Below are positions 11,158 through 21,394 of a DNA stretch of 64,000 nucleotides, piece after piece; the first letter of the stretch is position 1, and each line of letters starts with the position of its first letter. Source of the DNA: Aricia agestis (lineage: Eukaryota; Arthropoda; Insecta; Lepidoptera; Lycaenidae); assembly GCF_905147365.1 (NCBI RefSeq), contig NC_056418.1:3409262-3473261 (forward strand), read 5' to 3'. The position numbers and the translations under genes were made by a program. The notes below the pieces were generated by a model. That model was not told the origin of the DNA. It worked only from the letters and a program-made list of their open reading frames with translations, and ran no database searches.

Positions 11158-11450
11158 GTAAGTAAGTAAGTCTTTATTTCCATGAAATTGGTTACAATGT
11201 TCTTATTATTTATTTTTTTTATAGTTCACAATTTCTGCCTTTAGGGCGTGGAAATATTTTTAAATATAAAAAATCATACTTTATTACTATAATTAATAAC
11301 AAACAGATATTTAAATAGAATCTAAAATAAATTATAATACAATCCTCAAAAAGTTATGAAAAAAAAATATGTAAATACGAATACTCAGTCAAAACATCCT
11401 GAAATCATAAAAAAAATATAAAACAGTCAAATAAAGATCGAAGATATAGT
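11158..11450 (-). mobile_element. LINE 3' end remnant
   Basis: On the minus strand the sequence ends in 'ggaaataaagacttacttac' followed by tandem ACTT units: a polyadenylation signal and a short tandem tail, as in many insect LINEs. No reverse transcriptase motif survives. Confidence 0.5.
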
Positions 11451-11824
11451 TTGTCAAGAAAGTCATGACAACTATATATTTAACTATACAATTAAATAAA
11501 TTAAATGTCAATTAATTCATATTTAAATTAGAGTCAAAAGTATTGATAAACAAAAGCTCAGGTGTTTGGTGATACGTATATAATGTATGCGTGAGCCCAC
11601 TACGCACAATAACACATCGACTAAACTTCTTCACTCTATCGAAAAGCTCACTCTTTTGAGTTTCATTAAATCAGAATCAGCATCAATATTTTCAACGAAT
11701 AGGTCAGTAAAAAAATAATAATTAATCGATTATTCCGATATAGTATTGCTGACATAATCGATTTCTTATATACCCTACAAACTACAATGTTGTATAAATC
11801 ATGAATAAACTATTAAAAAGAGTG
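11451..11824. other. No gene seen
   Basis: AT-rich DNA with no recognisable repeat ends. Confidence 0.4.
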
Positions 11825-12156
11825 TTTTTTTTAATGAAATAAGGGGGCAAACGAGCAAACGGGTCACCTGATGGAAAGCAACTTCCGTCGCGCATGGACA
11901 CTCGCAGCATCAGAAGAGCTACAGGTGCGGTGCCGGCCTTTTAAGAGGGAATAAGGTAGTAGGGGAAGGTAGGGACAGGAAGGGAAGGGAATAGGGGAGG
12001 ATAGGGAAGGGAATAGGGTAGGGGATTGGGCCTCCGGTAAACTCACTCACTCGGCGAAACACAGCGCAAGCGCTGTTTCACGCCGGTTTTCTGTGAGAAT
12101 GTGGTATTTTTCCGGTCGAGCCGGCCCATTCGTGCCGAAGCATGGATCTCCCACGT
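11825..12156 (-). mobile_element. SINE-A, full length
   Basis: Poly-T 11825-11832, complete layout, head ending 'ccacgt' at 12156 (with a 'gatctccc' variant in place of 'gctctccc'). Confidence 0.87.
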
Positions 12157-12271
12157 ATTAAAGAGAAGATCTTAAGAAATAAGATCAAGTCTGACAAACA
12201 TTCAGTGCCGCAGACAATCATTTTTATACACCGTATAATTTATACAACGTTTCTGCCTCTGTTTTATAAAA

Positions 12272-12587
12272 TTACTAGCTGTCCCGGCAAATGTTGTTTT
12301 GCCGTATAAAGTATTTTGATTTTCGCCCATATTATTTTATTGAAGTGACTAAATAAGTATGTCACCATGGCAACGTCCATCGCTATCCCGTCGCACAAAC
12401 ATTAATGGTCGCCGTCAGTCTCGAGTTGTAATAATTTACTATTATTTATTCAACACATGCACTTATCAATATAAAAAGTAGCTATATTGTCCGTCCCGAT
12501 AATATGCTCGGTCGATTCACGAAAATCGGTCGAGCCGTTTCAGAGGTGTTCAACACGCACCCCGTGACAAGAGAATTTTATATAATA
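12272..12587 (+). mobile_element. Tail family 3 copy
   Basis: 'actagctgtcccggcaaatg', 'tatgtcaccatggcaacgtc', 'gtcgccgtcagtctcgagtt' and the end 'gagaattttatata' are shared with 39638 and 62383. The end here is more diverged ('caacacgcaccccgtgac'). Confidence 0.8.
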
Positions 12588-12746
12588 CTAGATGTCCCGG
12601 TGAACTTCGTGTCACTTTAAAACCTTCCCTGGACTTCTAAGAATATTTTAAGACTAAAATCAGCCCAATCCGTTCAGCCGCTTTCGAGTTTTAGCGCGAC
12701 TAACACATTTGAAAATCCATTTTTATATATAAGATTAGATTTTCTG
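12588..12746 (+). mobile_element. Short LINE-tail repeat
   Basis: Begins 'actagatgtcccggtgaac', contains 'cagcccaatccgttcagccg' and ends 'atatataagatt'. It sits directly behind family 3. Probably another RTE-type 3' end. Confidence 0.6.
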
Positions 12747-12831
12747 TTGTTAAATTCACTTGACAGACCACCAATAAAAGTAATACTGTAGTTTATAAGA
12801 AAATATTTTTTACTGCGTGTGTACTTAAAAT

Positions 12832-13125
12832 ATGATGTATAAAACTGTTTGTCAGTCAATACAAGTACAAGTAGTACAAGGGACACAGGTGTCGGCTTTC
12901 CAATTTAGAGCTGTTCGGGGGATGAGCGCTTATTTTCATTTCCCGAGCAAGCCGCGCGATTATGTTCAACATTGTACTTTGTTTGTCGCCTATTGTTGCT
13001 TGCCTGCTACAGAGCCTGCTATGTTACATAATCCAATTATTTTTATGTGGGATTGGTTGGTCAGATTGAGGGTTGCTAGAAACTATCGCTGTAAACATAT
13101 TTTGATTAGCTTAACTTCATTTTAA
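12832..13125 (+). CDS. Hypothetical 97-codon frame, weak
   Basis: An ATG-to-stop frame in non-repeat sequence that is GC-richer than its flanks (about 12845-13090). The translation has no motif or signal I recognise. It lies about 280 bases upstream of the candidate exon at 13403, so it could equally be promoter or 5' untranslated sequence of the same transcript. Position is the only argument for that link. Confidence 0.12.
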   Translation: MMYKTVCQSIQVQVVQGTQVSAFQFRAVRGMSAYFHFPSKPRDYVQHCTLFVAYCCLPATEPAMLHNPIIFMWDWLVRLRVARNYRCKHILISLTSF

Positions 13126-13199
13126 TAAAAGATTTTGATAATAATTATGAACTCTATACATTTTCTGATAAACTTTTATGAAATTAATGTTGCAATCAT

Positions 13200-13236
13200 T
13201 GGTATCTGAGTGTGGTTACGACCACACTTAGATTCC
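13200..13236. repeat. Small imperfect palindrome
   Basis: 'ggtatctgagtgtggt' and 'accacacttagattcc' pair with mismatches around 'tacg'. Confidence 0.55.
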
Positions 13237-13402
13237 AATACTCACGACTTAAACATGAAATGTTTTAAGTAAAAAATAATGTTTCATACGAGCACAGCAA
13301 AATTAAAAGCAGCAAAACGAAAGAGTTTATACTAAAAATACAATACAATTAGCCAACATAACATTAATTATCTTCATTTATCATCGTTTTATCTCCATTC
13401 TG

Positions 13403-13561
13403 ATGCCTGATGACTTTCCTAAAAATAATTATGTATGTGTTACTCGCGGAGCCCATAGGAATACTGTGGAGCAAATTTTGAGAATGGCTGATCTAGATAA
13501 TGTACAAACCAATAATAATAATATCTATGGACGCTTCACACCACGTCAGTCTGCCCCCGTT
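13403..13561 (+). CDS. Candidate host coding exon with a consensus splice donor
   Basis: ATG at 13403 opens 53 codons (beginning MPDDFPKNNYVCVTRGAHRN, with RMADLDNV in the middle and GRFTPRQSAPV at the end). It runs in phase 0 into GTT|GTAAGTACC, a textbook 5' splice site at 13562. Residue use is balanced, unlike the AT-driven frames around it, and the stretch matches none of the repeat families here. No AG acceptor with a pyrimidine tract lies close upstream, so I read it as a first coding exon. I do not recognise the protein, and no downstream exon was found, so the gene may continue beyond the window or be spurious. Confidence 0.4.
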
Positions 13562-13621
13562 GTAAGTACCTGAAGGACTTGTGTTACGGGAAATATATTT
13601 AATACTTTTATACTATACATA

Positions 13622-13775
13622 CATTTAAGATTTTTATTATATGATACACATATTTAATACACATCCATGACCCAGGAACTTTGAAAACTTTTTGTTCCGT
13701 CGGCGGGATTCGAACCCGCGACCCCCGGCTTGAGCTACCAACGTGCTCACCACTGAGCCACAGAGGTCGTCAAAT
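13622..13775 (-). mobile_element. SINE-C (tRNA-derived)
   Basis: Read on the minus strand it has a tRNA-like head with 'gtggctcagtggtgagcac' (A-box-like) and 'gggttcgaatcccgccgac' (B box), then 'aaaaagttttcaaagttcct' and 'gggtcatggatgtgtattaa'. The tail is AT-rich. The non-tRNA body excludes a functional tRNA gene. Confidence 0.75.
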
Positions 13776-13798
13776 AGATATTATAGACACCAATAGAC

Positions 13799-14217
13799 CT
13801 GATTCTAAAAATCCATCATCGTCCTTCTCTCTTCACACTCACGCCCGTCTTTCATATGCCAGGTGAAAAAGGACGGCGCGGAATCATCGCCGAGTTAGTT
13901 TTACTTGAATAAAAGACGAACTATAATGAAAAAAGTGTTTTGAGCAAATTTAGGTTTTATCAATACCTTTTTAGATATTAAAAAATATTAAAGAAAAGAC
14001 AGCAAACTTCGAAGATCCAAGCAAAAATGTGTCTAAAACAAGGTTTTTTGTAAAAAGGAAACTATCGAGCATTTTTTGAGTAATCGTGTTTTCGTCTTGA
14101 GCATTTAATCTTCATGAACTGAAGTTACTTGTGTCAAAAAATCAGTTTGTGTCAAAAATTTGAGATCTAGGTTAAAGTATGTAGTCAAGTTAGGGTCATA
14201 TGCGCTCTTAATAATAA
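13799..14217. mobile_element. TTAA-type repeat, copy 1
   Basis: About 420 bp, closely similar throughout to the reverse complement of 24407-24835. The right end 'catatgcgctc' is followed by TTAA (14218-14221). The left end ('gattctaaaaatccatcatc') has lost its terminal GAGC and target site. No coding capacity. Confidence 0.75.
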
Positions 14218-14221
14218 TATT

Positions 14222-14557
14222 ATGTGAAATCCATTAGAGACAAATTATACGGATTATACTTTATGCACACGCGAACCTCTCACGAAATTAATATTTCTCA
14301 AGTTTACCCGGTCAAAGTGTTTATCGCGTCTAGACTTTCAATCATTTATTGTCTTTCAGGTGTCGTAAAATTTACTTTAGTCTTCGATAAACGTAATGAA
14401 TTACAGCTAGACGAACTTTATTGATTAAGACTTGTCATTTTCAAAGTGTAATTACACTTAGATTGAAACCTTAATAATAATAATTAATACTTAATTGAAA
14501 ATGCCTGACTGCTGAACTCAGAGACGAAGAAAGATTTTGACATATGACTATTATACA
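14222..14557. other. No gene seen
   Basis: AT-rich; a 66-codon open frame here has no distinguishing feature. Confidence 0.4.
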
Positions 14558-14783
14558 TTACTAGATGACGCCCGCAACTCCGTTGCGCCAAAATTCGTTT
14601 ATCGCGCGGGAACCGTACATTTTTCCGGGATAAAAACTATCCTATGTCCTTTCTCGGGACTCAAAGTATCTCCATGCCAAATTTCAGCAAAATCGGTTCA
14701 GCGGTTCGCGCGTGAAAAGGTTACAGACAGACAGACAGACGGACAGACAGACACACTGTCGCATTTATAATATTAGTATGGAT
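14558..14783 (+). mobile_element. Tail family 1, near-consensus
   Basis: Complete from 'tactagatgacgcccgcaac' to 'ataatattagtatggat', with a (GACA)n run at about 14724-14755. Confidence 0.88.
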
Positions 14784-14808
14784 TTATCAAACTATTCAAT
14801 AAATTTAA

Positions 14809-14996
14809 GGGCCAGGCAACAACACTGCGTTGCGGCGTCGTGTCGCAAAACCAACATCGCACAGAAATGCGATGCGTTTTTACAACGCAAAAATATCATG
14901 GAAATGTCGCTGACGCATTGCAAATTTCCACGATGCGTTCTGCGAAGTCGTAGATTTTTACTATAATTATGTACATTAGATTGTTGTGGCCTGGCC
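14809..14996. mobile_element. MITE with TTAA on both sides
   Basis: Ends 'gggccaggcaacaac' and the inverse of 'gttgtggcctggcc' are flanked by TTAA at 14805-14808 and 14997-15000. A CG-rich interior ('ttgcggcgtcgtgtcgc', 'cgatgcgttctgcg') links it to the CpG-rich foldback at 52112-52475. A TTAA target suggests piggyBac-type mobilisation; that assignment is inference. Confidence 0.78.
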
Positions 14997-15074
14997 TTAA
15001 GTTTAATCATCATTAAATCTCTCTAAATGCGGTCGTAAGCTTCAAAACGTATCACATAATTTTATGCGTCTTAC

Positions 15075-15180
15075 ATACTAATATTATAAATGCGAAAGTG
15101 TGACTGTCCATATTTATTTCGTCATGCTCAAATCGCTTAACCGTTTTGGTTAAAACTTGGTATTAAATCGCTAAAATAAA
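15075..15180 (-). mobile_element. LINE-tail fragment
   Basis: Begins 'atactaatattataaatgcg' (reverse of the RTE tail) and fades after 'cgcttaaccgttttggtt'. Confidence 0.65.
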
Positions 15181-15306
15181 GTCGGTAAAAGGAAACGGAT
15201 TGCTTTTTTTATAACGGTAATTTTTATGATTCTTGGGTTAAAAACAAATTGCTGCTAAGCAAAGTATATGCATCATCAGTTTGATAATTATCATATTAAT
15301 TTAATA

Positions 15307-15415
15307 ACGCCTCCGTGGTCCAGTGGTTAAGTGCGTGACTCTTGACTCGGGTGTTGTGGGTTCGATTCCCGCGTTGGAAACGTGTTATTTCCAAGTTTGG
15401 TTAGGACAATGTAGG
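15307..15415 (+). mobile_element. SINE-B head only
   Basis: 'cctccgtggtccagtggtta', 'gggttcgattcccgcgttgg' and 'ttatttccaagtttggttag' are the tRNA-derived 5' part; the body stops at 'taggctgatc'. The length after the B box and the SINE continuation rule out a tRNA gene. Confidence 0.78.
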
Positions 15416-15444
15416 CTGATCTATTAAATAAAATTAATATAAAA

Positions 15445-15650
15445 TACTAGAAAACGCCCGCACCTCCGTTGCGCCAAAATTTATCTATCGCGCGGGAACC
15501 ATACATTTTTTCGGGACAAAAAGTATCCTATGTCCTTTCCCGGGACTCAAAGTATCTCCATACCAAATTACAGCAAAATCGGTTCAGCGGTTTGGGCGTG
15601 AAGAGGTAACAGACATTCACACTTTCGCATTTATAGAATTAGTACGGATT
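15445..15650 (+). mobile_element. Tail family 1 copy
   Basis: Head 'tactagaaaacgcccgcacc', end 'atttatagaattagtacgga'. Confidence 0.85.
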
Positions 15651-15929
15651 ATTTTACATGTTAATACAATACCCAATAATTAATAATAAATCTTGTTATA
15701 ACATTAAATGTGTAAAATATGTTACGTGAACCGCAAAACCACGATGTACCATTAATTTTAATTGAGCTCACCTTGGTTTGACATAAAAAATGTGGTTTTC
15801 AACATGCTCAAATATAATATTGCAATAAAACCATTTCAACACAATACAATTCAAAATAATTGGAAAGGTTGTGCAGTGTATAATAATTGCATTATAAAAT
15901 TACATAAGCAATTTCTAGAAAATTCACAA

Positions 15930-16277
15930 GTCTAGCTATAGCGGTTCTTGAGATACTGTCTGGAGATAGACAGGCGGCCGGATGGCCGGACGGACGGACG
16001 GACAGATGGACGGACGGACGGACGGACAGACAGACGGACAGACGGACAGACGGACAGACGGACAGACGGACAGAAGGACAGACGGACGGACGGACGGACG
16101 GACGGACAGACGGACAGACGGACAGACGGACAAACGGACAGACGGACAGACGGACAGACGGACAGATAGACAGATGAACAGACGGACAGACGCACAGACG
16201 GATAGACAGACAGACGGACATACAACGATGTCTAAGTAATAGGGTCCCGTTTTCACCCTTTGGGTACGGAACCCTAA
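15930..16277 (+). mobile_element. Tail family M copy with a hugely expanded internal tandem repeat
   Basis: Flanked by 'gcggttcttgagatactgtc' and by 'taatagggtcccgttttcac' plus 'gggtacggaaccctaaaac'. In the other M copies the middle is only a few GACA units; here it is about 240 bp. Confidence 0.8.
15979..16217. repeat. GGACAGAC/GGAC minisatellite
   Basis: About 30 units of GACGGACA and GACGGACG. Because 8 is not a multiple of 3, the tract stays open in several frames on both strands and yields Ser/Val/Cys/Pro/Arg or Asp/Gly/Arg/Thr polypeptides. These are artefacts, not genes. Confidence 0.92.
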
Positions 16278-16478
16278 AACTCCACTTCATCCACTTTAGT
16301 CTTGAACTATGTCTGAACTGACTATAATTTATTCAAAATAAAATACGAGGTCTCTGAAGATTACCATTTTACCATCCATTTCTGTGATTTTACCAGAAAT
16401 AGCATATTATTATGATAACTTTATTTAAGTAAACATGTTTTCATTATCAAAAACACATTTAACGCAAAAACTTAATAA

Positions 16479-16640
16479 ATCCATACTAATATTATAAATG
16501 CGAAAGTATCTCTGTCTGTCTGTCTGTCTGTCTGTCTCGCTTTCACGCCAAAACTACTGAACCGATTGCAATGAAATTTTGTACTCAGTTATTCTAGAGT
16601 CTGAGAAAGGACATAGGCTACATTTTGATGTAGGAAAATA
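16479..16640 (-). mobile_element. LINE-tail copy with a (GTCT)n run
   Basis: 'atactaatattataaatgcg' then (GTCT)n at about 16511-16537, then 'ctactgaaccgattgcaatg' and 'gaaaggacataggctac'. Confidence 0.7.
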
Positions 16641-16669
16641 TCTTATTTCCATGAAAATATCGATGAAAA

Positions 16670-16800
16670 TGAATTCGCATTGCGCGTGGCCAGCGCTCAT
16701 CCCGGAGGTCCTGGGTTCGAGTCCCGCAGGCGGACAAAAAGTTTTCAATGTTCCTGGGTCTTGGATGTGTATTAAAATGAAATTTCAAAAATCTTAAATA
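16670..16800 (+). mobile_element. SINE-C, 5'-truncated
   Basis: Starts within the tRNA-like part ('gtggccagcgctcatcccgg'), B box 'gggttcgagtcccgcaggcg', then 'aaaaagttttcaatgttcct' and 'ggatgtgtattaaaatg'. Confidence 0.7.
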
Positions 16801-17265
16801 TATTTTATGTATAATATTATAAAAAATCCTGAAATATATCGATGCAATGAACATTTTAGTTCTAATACGATTCAACAGATGGCGTTTTATTTTTTACTTC
16901 ATTGTAACATAGAACTAATCATACTTATTAGTTAGTATGTTTTTGTTTATAGTTTTTAATACGTTAGAATATTATGTTTAATAATATAATCACTTGGTAT
17001 AATAATAATCAATCTATCTTATCTTATAGAACTCCTACTGCATTTCTAATACCTATATGTGACAAGTTGACAACAGAAGGCGCTCTAAAATAAAAGAGTT
17101 CGAGTCTACCGGTGTTGGCCTATATTCCATCCAGAAAATATATCAATGCAATCAACATTTTAATTCTAATATATGAAAACAGATGGCGTTTTATTTTTTA
17201 CTTAAATATATTTTATGTATAATATTATAAAAAATCCAGAAATATATCGATGCAATGAACATTTT
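16798..17265 (+). repeat. Direct repeats, about 65-110 bp units
   Basis: 'aatatattttatgtataata' followed by 'gaaatatatcgatgcaatga' occurs at 16798-16860 and 17204-17265. A third, diverged unit lies at about 17130-17203, and 'cagatggcgttttatttttt' recurs at 16876 and 17171. Confidence 0.7.
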
Positions 17266-17272
17266 AGTGTAT

Positions 17273-17314
17273 GGTTTAAGGTTACGTAACTGTGCAGTGA
17301 CGTAACCTTAAACC
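17273..17314. repeat. 15-bp perfect hairpin
   Basis: 'ggtttaaggttacgt' and 'acgtaaccttaaacc' with a 12-base spacer. Confidence 0.7.
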
Positions 17315-17489
17315 TATCAATGATAAATAGTTTATGGGTAAAGTTGTGTAATTGGGGGGCTAAATAAGATTTAAAATTTGGCATAAAATATAAAGTTTAA
17401 TATAAAAAAATGAAATACTTATTGTGTGCACACTGCACAGCTGTATTGATTTAAGGGGTTCCAGGGTTTGTTTATAAAAGCTTTTGACA

Positions 17490-17554
17490 CAAATTTTGTT
17501 GACACCGCGCGCTATAAACTAAAGTCCACGCGGACGAAGTCGCGGGCAACAGCT
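17490..17554 (-). mobile_element. LINE-tail fragment
   Basis: On the minus strand it begins 'actagctgttgcccgcgact' and continues 'tcgtccgcgtggacttta', a common lepidopteran repeat head. Confidence 0.65.
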
Positions 17555-17599
17555 AGTAATTACTATAAATAGAATATCGTTACAGCTAATTAGTTAAAT

Positions 17600-17840
17600 A
17601 ACATTGTACAAAAGTAAAGTTGTCGTAATAATTACAATAAATATAAAACAAAGAGAAGAAAAAAGAAATAGTATATTATATAAAAAACTAAGTCTAAGTC
17701 GCAGGCTGCGAGCAATGTACCCAAGAGGCTGGCTGTATCGCAAGACTGATTCGTTGGCCGAGGTAAGCGCCAGCTCTGGGATCGTTAGTTTTCTCAACCA
17801 GTCTTTGGGATAAATAGCATTGACAAGTTTTAACATCATA
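17600..17840 (-). pseudogene. Possible C-terminal remnant of a non-LTR reverse transcriptase
   Basis: One minus-strand frame gives DPRAGAYLGQRISLAIQ and then frameshifts. I recall this type of segment from the extreme C-terminus of some lepidopteran LINE polyproteins, but the match is from memory. No catalytic motif is present and the remainder is AT-rich, consistent with a 3' untranslated region. Confidence 0.35.
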
Positions 17841-18620
17841 ATATAATAGTTATCGTACGTTATATTATCAGTTCTAAGTTTGAGTAGGTAGTTAGAAACT
17901 ATTTTATATATTCAAAAACGCAACTCGCCAATCTCTTAGTTGCGAAGTTTCGAAGTTCCGAAGTCGGCTAACGTACATACTGAGCGGAGCGACAATGGAC
18001 CCAACAAAAAAGTTTCATACAAAGGAATTATCTATCTCTACTTTGACCGATGAAGGAGGACAGTGCTGTTTATTATTGTCAACTTTTGATTAATATTTTT
18101 CCTGTTATATAAAGACGTAATCGGACAAAGATACATTTTATAACATTTAAAGGGAAATAACTCATTTTTTCCCTTGTAATTTGAACGTGCAACTTACCTA
18201 CTTCTCTGTCTGGATAACTTCGTAAGTATTGTTAAATCCACATTTTTTGGTTGCAAATCATTTTCCCGGTATTAAAGCCATCATTTATGCAAAAAAAAAA
18301 TGTCAGTTGGCCACTAAAGTGTTGTTAATTGTTATCTCCTACTAAATTGTTGATACATTTGTAATTTTCTTAAGTCTCACTTTTTATTTATTCCACAAAG
18401 TTTGTTTAAATAATTAGTTTCTATAGCTTAAACTAAAACTTCGTCATCTAACTCCGTTTTGAGTTAAGAATAACAAACATAATATTATTATTTTATTCAT
18501 ACAAAATTTCACAAGGCAAAAATTACCCTACGTTAGTAATAAATGAACACGTGTTTTCGATTCTACTGTGTACTTTAAACCGTAGGCTGAAAATGTAATG
18601 AAACAATTGAGTCTACTAGA
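17841..18620. other. No gene seen
   Basis: AT-rich; no repeat ends recognised. A short GC-richer patch near 17940-18060 has no open coding signal. Confidence 0.4.
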
Positions 18621-18673
18621 ATCAAAAACCGCAATGTCCATTAATGATTTTATTGGACATTGCGGTTTTTGAT
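18621..18673. repeat. Perfect 20-bp hairpin
   Basis: 'atcaaaaaccgcaatgtcca' and its exact reverse complement are separated by 13 bases. Confidence 0.8.
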
Positions 18674-18789
18674 TTTTGATAAATTGAATAAATTTATAAA
18701 ATAATATAAGTATTTATAATTAAATTATTTTCAAGAATGTTATGTTGATAAGTGACATATCAGGTCGGTACAACTGGTACAAGTTGGAT

Positions 18790-18950
18790 CCGACACGCGA
18801 CAACAGCTTCAGATGACGTGTCGCCGCGACAATACTAGTTTATATGTATTTCTATGAAATAACCTACGCAGTGCGCAGCTAGCGACATAAGAAATACATA
18901 GAAACCTGCTGTAGTGTCGCGACGACACGTCGTCTGCTGCCGCTTCATGT
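18790..18950. repeat. CG-rich imperfect foldback
   Basis: 'gacgtgtcgccgcgac' mirrors 'gtcgcgacgacacgtc', and 'tatgtatttctatg' mirrors 'aatacatagaaa' towards the centre. Its composition resembles the CpG-rich foldbacks at 52112 and 55138. Confidence 0.6.
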
Positions 18951-19684
18951 ACCTTAGTGGTTAAAACGTTTGCCTGCTTGTGCTATTTCGTTTTCAATCC
19001 TGCCGGCAAACCCTGGCTTTTTACGTGCTACGAAAAAGTTGGTTTAAATTGTAAAATTGGTTTGAAAGTTTTGTGGTTTTTATATTTTAGTTAATAGTTA
19101 ATCTGGGTGCTGTCGTAAAGTTGCAACACGAGAGTTTCGGTCGTAAAGGCACCATCTCGTCTTCAGTTTTATTTCCAGGCAAGATTAGTTTGGAATGGAA
19201 TATGTTGCTGGGTATATAATGCAAGCGCATGCAACGAAACTATTGTTTCTTTGTAAAGGAAGGAAAAATTGCATAATTGTATAAACTGAATGACCCGGTG
19301 AACTTCTATAAACTGTAACGTGCAGTATATGCAGTTATGCACAAACGCAATAATTATGTTGTGTGTGTGCATCATTGACATATACGTGTCAGGTGCCCTT
19401 TTATTATTAGTCCTTAGTTAGGTACTTAGTCTATAATAAGATTCCGTAAGGGCTTGTCGCCCTGCCGGCGCCTATACTTACCTATTATTATAGTGAACAC
19501 TAAATCTTAACGCAATAAAAGAAGTCCGATAACTTTTTTCATTTCATTAATCTCTCATAGGGCGTTCCCCTTACATAAACCTACCCTGGTCTTCCATGAG
19601 CATATTATATCAAGACTAAAATTAGTCCATAGTCCATACTTATAATATAATAATTGCAAACTACTGCAAAAGTGTATCTGTTTG
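18951..19684. other. No gene seen
   Basis: Mixed AT-rich DNA. No exon-like frame and no clear repeat boundary. Confidence 0.4.
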
Positions 19685-20013
19685 TTCCATAAAGTTAATA
19701 TATCTAGCGGAATAGAGCAACAAAGGCCTGAGCAAGAGAGATGTCACTATCAGTAACACTGCGTGGTAAAAAGCATAAAGTTAATATACTTACCTAGCTG
19801 AATAGAGGAACAAAGGCCTGAGCAAGAAAGGTGTCACTATCAGTAACACTGCGTGGTAAAAAGAGACGTGTGACAGACATGACAGCAGAACTCTTTCTTG
19901 ACGTCCAGTTGGCACTTATCGGCAATTTAACCATTTAATCTCATAGAATTCATGTTCAATCATGCTCGTGTAAGTGTATACGTACTGTATATATTTTTAC
20001 ACACAGCGGGGCT
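19685..20013. mobile_element. Left part of a MITE with a tandemly duplicated end
   Basis: 'cataaagttaatata' ... 'cactgcgtggtaaaaag' occurs twice in tandem (19689-19777 and about 19778-19863), then 'gagacgtgtgacagacatga', 'ctcatagaattcatgttcaa' and 'gtgtatacgtact'. The same order occurs once in the intact relative at 57389-57675. The right end of this copy appears to be 22909-22985. Confidence 0.65.
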
Positions 20014-20286
20014 AAAATGGTAACTTTTAGCAATTCCTCTCAATCAATTCAGCGACGATATTACGAGCAATATCGTCGGTGATTCATCTAATTTTGTAAA
20101 ATAACGTCCTACGTCAATGGCAATTCAATTCATTAGCAGATTCATAATTGAAACTGTATTGCCATTCTGAAAAACATAAAAACGAACATGACCGGTTTTT
20201 TTCTACATTTATTTATGATTTGATGAATGATCAACGAAATATTTGATATAATTGTTATATTTTATGTATTAAACTGTACATTTATT

Positions 20287-20530
20287 GTATACGAGCTTTT
20301 GCCCGCGGCTTCGCTCGCGTTAAGAAGTATTTTTATATACAAACTTTCATCCCCTATTTGAATCCATTGGGGTTGGAATTTATCAAAATCCTTTCTTAGC
20401 GGATGCCTACGTCATAACATCTACCTGCATGCCAAATTTCAGCCCGATCCGTCCAGTGGTTTGGGCTGTGCGTTGATAGATCACTATGTCAATCAGTCAG
20501 TCACCTTTGAGTTTTATATAATATATAGAT
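20287..20530 (+). mobile_element. Tail family 2 copy
   Basis: Complete from 'acgagcttttgcccgcggct' to 'gtcacctttgagttttatat'. Confidence 0.88.
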
Positions 20531-20888
20531 TTGTTCATGAAAATCATTTTATAACTAAAAACAAAATGTTGTTTAATAATTTCACCATAATCTTCAAATA
20601 TCGTTATATTTTCGTAACGTTACTGCCGCAAGGGCATCTATGCCCATATAACAATATAAAAATTTAACCGATACTTGAAATTATAAATTATATGGAAACA
20701 TAATATGGTGATTTTGATTTAAAGAGAAGTATCCTAAGCATATGCTACCAAAAAGTAAGATTTTGCACCAAGGTATGCTATGGTTCCGAAGATACTAAGA
20801 GAACTCCGGATTCCTTATAGATAAAAGTTTGGGGGTTCCGGCGTTGTTTTACGAAGAAAGCATATTATTATGCTACTATGTAAATTAC

Positions 20889-20920
20889 ATTCATCATCAT
20901 CATCATCATCATCACTACCA
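20889..20920. repeat. (CAT)n microsatellite
   Basis: Eight CAT units then CAC/CAT variants; the resulting poly-His frame is an artefact. Confidence 0.85.
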
Positions 20921-21239
20921 TCACACCACAGACCAATTATACATAAGACTCTTGAATCCCATAAAAAACAGCTTGTCTGCAGTTTTTAGTTCTCATCTGA
21001 ACGATAGATGGCGTTGAGTGTATCAAATTAGCCTAACAAATAAAAAATACAATAAATAAATGCACCATCTAGTAGACTATTTTTAAAACACGTTCAAAAA
21101 CTGCTAAATTCTCCCAAAGATGTCGCTGATTAATTTTAATCGGAAATGACATTTATTAAATCTTTCTTAACTCTTTTAGTTTTTGGCTCTTTTAAAATAT
21201 CTATATTTTTTTATAAATATAGATACTAAAAAAATTGAT

Positions 21240-21303
21240 TTTTTTTATTCCGTCGGTGGGATTCGAACCCGCGACTTCCGGCTTGAGCTACCAATGCGCT
21301 CAT
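21240..21303 (-). mobile_element. SINE-C fragment
   Basis: 'tccgtcggtgggattcgaac' and 'ggcttgagctaccaatgcg' are the tRNA-derived part only. Confidence 0.65.
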
Positions 21304-21394
21304 CCATCTGTTTTTCTGACATTATGTATTTCTATTGCCGCTATAATATTAAATACTAAAAACAAAATAAATTAAATATTTAAGGCGGGCTATA

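Noticed and set aside
13700..13770. Possible tRNA gene on the minus strand
   Set aside because: Followed by the SINE-C body shared with 16670-16800.
15307..15380. Possible tRNA gene
   Set aside because: The A- and B-box-like parts continue directly into SINE-B body sequence; the same head occurs in full SINEs at 50166 and 61986.
15892..16290. Overlapping open frames of 73-132 codons on both strands
   Set aside because: They are translations of the GGACAGAC minisatellite; an 8-base unit without stops is open in many frames.
20829..21017. Poly-His frame suggesting a metal-binding peptide
   Set aside because: It is a CAT microsatellite in non-coding DNA.
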